Below are positions 61,791-64,000 of a DNA stretch of 64,000 nt, piece by piece. The notes below the pieces were generated by a model. It saw only the letters and a list, made by a program, of their open reading frames with translations, did no database searches and was not told the DNA's origin. Where the stretch lies: NCBI RefSeq assembly GCF_000715075.1, contig NC_134103.1:72851519-72915518 (forward strand). The letters run 5' to 3'. Made by a program: the position numbers and the translations under genes. Position 1 is the first letter of the stretch. Every line of letters begins with the position of its first letter. This DNA is from Nicotiana tabacum. Lineage: Eukaryota; Streptophyta; Magnoliopsida; Solanales; Solanaceae.

Positions 61791-64000
61791 TGTGATGACC
61801 CAAAATGTCATCTTTAAATTTAATAATTAATTATATATTCTAAGACCTCAAAAAATACTATTTATCATTCCTCGACTTGTGTGCGCAGTCTGTAAAATTT
61901 TTCGAAAAGTTTTTATGTAATAAATGGATTAAAATGTGAATTGGAGCTTTAAAACTCAACTGGGTTGACTTTGGTCAACATTTTGAGCAAACAGATTCGG
62001 ATCAGTGTTTTGACAGTTTTGGTAGGTCTGTATCATGATTTGGGACTTGGGCATATTCTCGGAATTTAATTCCGGGGTCCCTAGCCCGAGATATGAAATT
62101 TTGATAAAAATTTAAAAGTTTAAGTTCAAATAGTGTCCGGATGTCGAATTTTATGCAAACGACCCCGGAATAGAATTTTAATGATTCCAACAGCTCCGTA
62201 TGGTGATTTTGAACTTAGGAGCGTGATTGAAATTTTATTTGGAAGTCCGTAGTGAAATTAGGCTTGAAACGGCTAAAATAGGAATTTAAAGTTTGGAAGT
62301 TTGACCGAGGAATTGACTTTTTGATATCGGGGTCGGAATCCAGTTTTGAAAATTTTCACAGATCCATTATGTCATTTATGACTTGTGTGTAAAATTTGAG
62401 GTCAATCGGACATGATTTGATAGGTTTCGACATCGAATGTAGAAGTTGGAAATTTTAAGTTTCATTAAGCTTGAATTGGAGCATAATTCGTGGTTTTAGC
62501 GTTGTTTTATGTGATTTGAGATTTCAAATAAGTTGGTATGATATTTTAGGACTTGTTAGTATATTTGGGATAAGTGTTCTTAACTCAATCTTGGTTAGAT
62601 TACCCGAATCCATCACTGTTTTTAACATTTAATTGATGATTTAAGTTGGAAAAATTTGAAAACCCTCTTGGATAGATTTGAGGATTTGAGGGTCGAATCG
62701 TTATTGGAATTTAGTTATTTTGGTATGGTTAGACTCGTGGTTGAATGTGCGTTCATATTTCATAACTTTCGCCGGATTTCGAGATGTGGGCCCCACGAGC
62801 CATTTTTGAGTTAATTTCGGATTTTTATTGAAAAATGTAGTATTTTCTTATAGAAATAATTCTATAATTTTTGTTGACTGTATCGAATTAATCTAGATAC
62901 GAGTCAACCGGAATCAGAAAATCGAGGAAAAAGCATACTACTTGGTTAAATTGGAGCAAGTCGAGGTAAGTGACTTGTCTAACCTTGTGTGGGAAAATTT
63001 TCCCTAGGATTGGTATTAATTGTAATGTGATGAAAGTCGTGTACACGAGGTGACAGGTGTGTACACGGACTAAATGTGAAGGATTATATTTTTAAATTAT
63101 GAATATCACTGTTGCATATTAATTAAATTATTAAATCTTGTTATATTCTCCATCATTGATTTGATTTGTATACTTTAAATTTGCTTGACCTTTTCCTGCT
63201 AATTGTTTTACCTGTTTAGTTGAAACTTGGTTTCTTTTATTCTGTGTATTATTTGAAATTGATTTTCTTTAAATTAAATATTATTAAAATGAAGTATTTG
63301 ACATTTTAAATTTGGTATTGAAGCAACGTATTAAAGATTTTGAAATATTATTTTGCTAAATTATTTATTCCTGAATATTTTTGTAAGATTTTTGTACTCA
63401 TTGTGATGGAGCCGTGAGCTCTTTATTGTGGAAAAATATTATTGATGATTTATGTTGGCATGAGCCGTGAGCTCTTTATTGTGGAAAAATATTATTGATG
63501 ATTTATTTTGGCATGAGCTGTGAGCTCTTTATTGTGGAAAAATATTGTTGTTGAATTATTTTGGCAAGTTAAATTATTTGAGCACTTGAGGTGCAAATTG
63601 TGATATATTGTGATATTGATACGCATGCGGTGGTATAAGGTCTGGGTATTGAAACGCATGTGGTGAGATAAGGGTGGCTTGATACGCGTGGCTAGTAGGG
63701 GGAACTACTAGAAGTCATGCGGTGTGATAAGGATGGCTAAAACGCGGGATGCTATTTCGGAAAAAATATTTTCTTTCAAATAAATTGTGAAGGCTCCCGC
63801 GGTGAGATAAGAAAATGAGATATTGTGAATTTATTTATGATTTGGGACTACGAGGCGGTACCTCGGGAGTGCCCTTGTTGATATTGATTTATGGCCGTAG
63901 TTGCCTTTGATTTTTGTTGTGATCTTTCTTAAAGTTGAAAATAAATTCTGTTTTGTTTCCACGAAGTATTTATTTGCCATTATTTGGTGTAATTAAATAT
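61791..64000 (+). repeat. Second LTR, inserted in the 3' LTR (runs off the window)
   Basis: Starts TGTGATGACCC and follows the 42341-45585 LTR throughout, except that ~600 bp corresponding to 43085-43690, including the whole CpG palindrome block, are missing at about 62570. The candidate TSD is GCGTA (61786-61790); its partner would be outside. Whether it is a solo LTR or a full element cannot be told here. Confidence 0.85.
63403..63560 (+). repeat. ~58-bp tandem module in the second LTR, three copies
   Basis: Three copies of a unit with GAGC(C/T)GTGAGCTCTTTATTG, TGGAAAAATATTATTGATGA and TTTATTTTGGCAT. The homologous LTR at 44535-44640 has two copies, so the number changes between family members. 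Confidence 0.85.

Larger units (their letters stand above)
50614..64000 (+). mobile_element. Tekay/Del-type chromovirus (Ty3/gypsy) with nested LTRs, incomplete at right
   Basis: Order: 5' LTR, tRNA-Met primer site, gag, protease, RT, RNase H, integrase, chromodomain remnant, polypurine tract, start of the 3' LTR, then a second LTR inserted in it. The C-terminal chromodomain-like region, long LTRs and tRNA-Met primer fit the Tekay/Del chromoviruses. The 5' flank is GTTTC; the 3' flank is outside. Two later insertions are visible: the LTR at 56664-59388 in pol, and the LTR starting at 61791. Confidence 0.9.

Noticed and set aside
50614..64000. Possible integrated pararetrovirus
   Set aside because: Integrase, LTRs, primer site, polypurine tract and chromodomain identify an ordinary Ty3/gypsy element.

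Overview
The window is plant nuclear DNA, almost certainly from a Solanaceae genome. Nicotiana is my inference, not a proof. The reasons are TTG-tailed TS/SolS-type SINEs, an Au-type SINE, a Stowaway MITE, Tat and Tekay/Del-type Ty3/gypsy retrotransposons, a pollen-type leucine-rich-repeat extensin gene, and a gene related to the potato/tomato metallocarboxypeptidase inhibitors. Cellular genes are few. Most of the sequence is layered transposon DNA, and much of that layering can be dated relatively by exact target-site duplications (TSDs).

Layout. 1-2089: 5' part of a Ty3/gypsy element on the minus strand (LTR, tRNA-Met primer site, gag). 2090-8600: AT-rich intergenic DNA with one SINE fragment and a 230-bp (AT)n tract. 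8640-11832: a three-exon plus-strand gene for a secreted protein of the Expp1-like family, with SINEs upstream and in intron 1. 12446-12733: Stowaway MITE. 12877-29214: a 16.3-kb Tat-lineage element on the minus strand (TSD ATGTT) with decayed gag, protease, RT, double RNase H and integrase, a 49/53-bp tandem array, and an antisense intron-containing gene with its own TATA box. Its right-hand (5') LTR is interrupted by a 4.3-kb hAT transposon (TSD CTTGACAC). 30490-31786: a small transcription-unit-like locus encoding 42 aa, plus a broken second copy. 32329-34217: solo LTR (TSD CTTTG). 34781-37222: intact single-exon pollen-type LRX gene. 37556-39297: nested MITEs. 39466-40137: two-exon minus-strand gene for a cysteine-rich secreted carboxypeptidase-inhibitor-like peptide, with an Au SINE in its intron.

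41684-48529 is a three-level nest: a hAT-like element (TSD CTCTTAGA) holding a minus-strand solo LTR (TSD AATGA), which holds a plus-strand solo LTR (TSD ACTTC). Around 49155-50350 lie rearranged copies of the segment upstream of the inhibitor gene, split by a Tat-type LTR. From 50614 to the window end runs a Tekay/Del-type chromovirus with 2.9-kb LTRs. Its pol is split by a 2.7-kb LTR flanked by an unusual 27-bp duplication, its chromodomain is cut by two stops, and its 3' LTR is interrupted after 265 bp by another LTR that runs off the window.

The cellular genes do not form a pathway. Three of the four encode predicted secreted proteins. The Tat element is the most system-like object: sense gag-pol and an antisense, independently promoted, spliced gene share one retrotransposon. 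All element genes seen here carry disabling lesions, many explainable as C-to-T changes, except the gag of the first element, whose only visible lesion is a terminal UAG.
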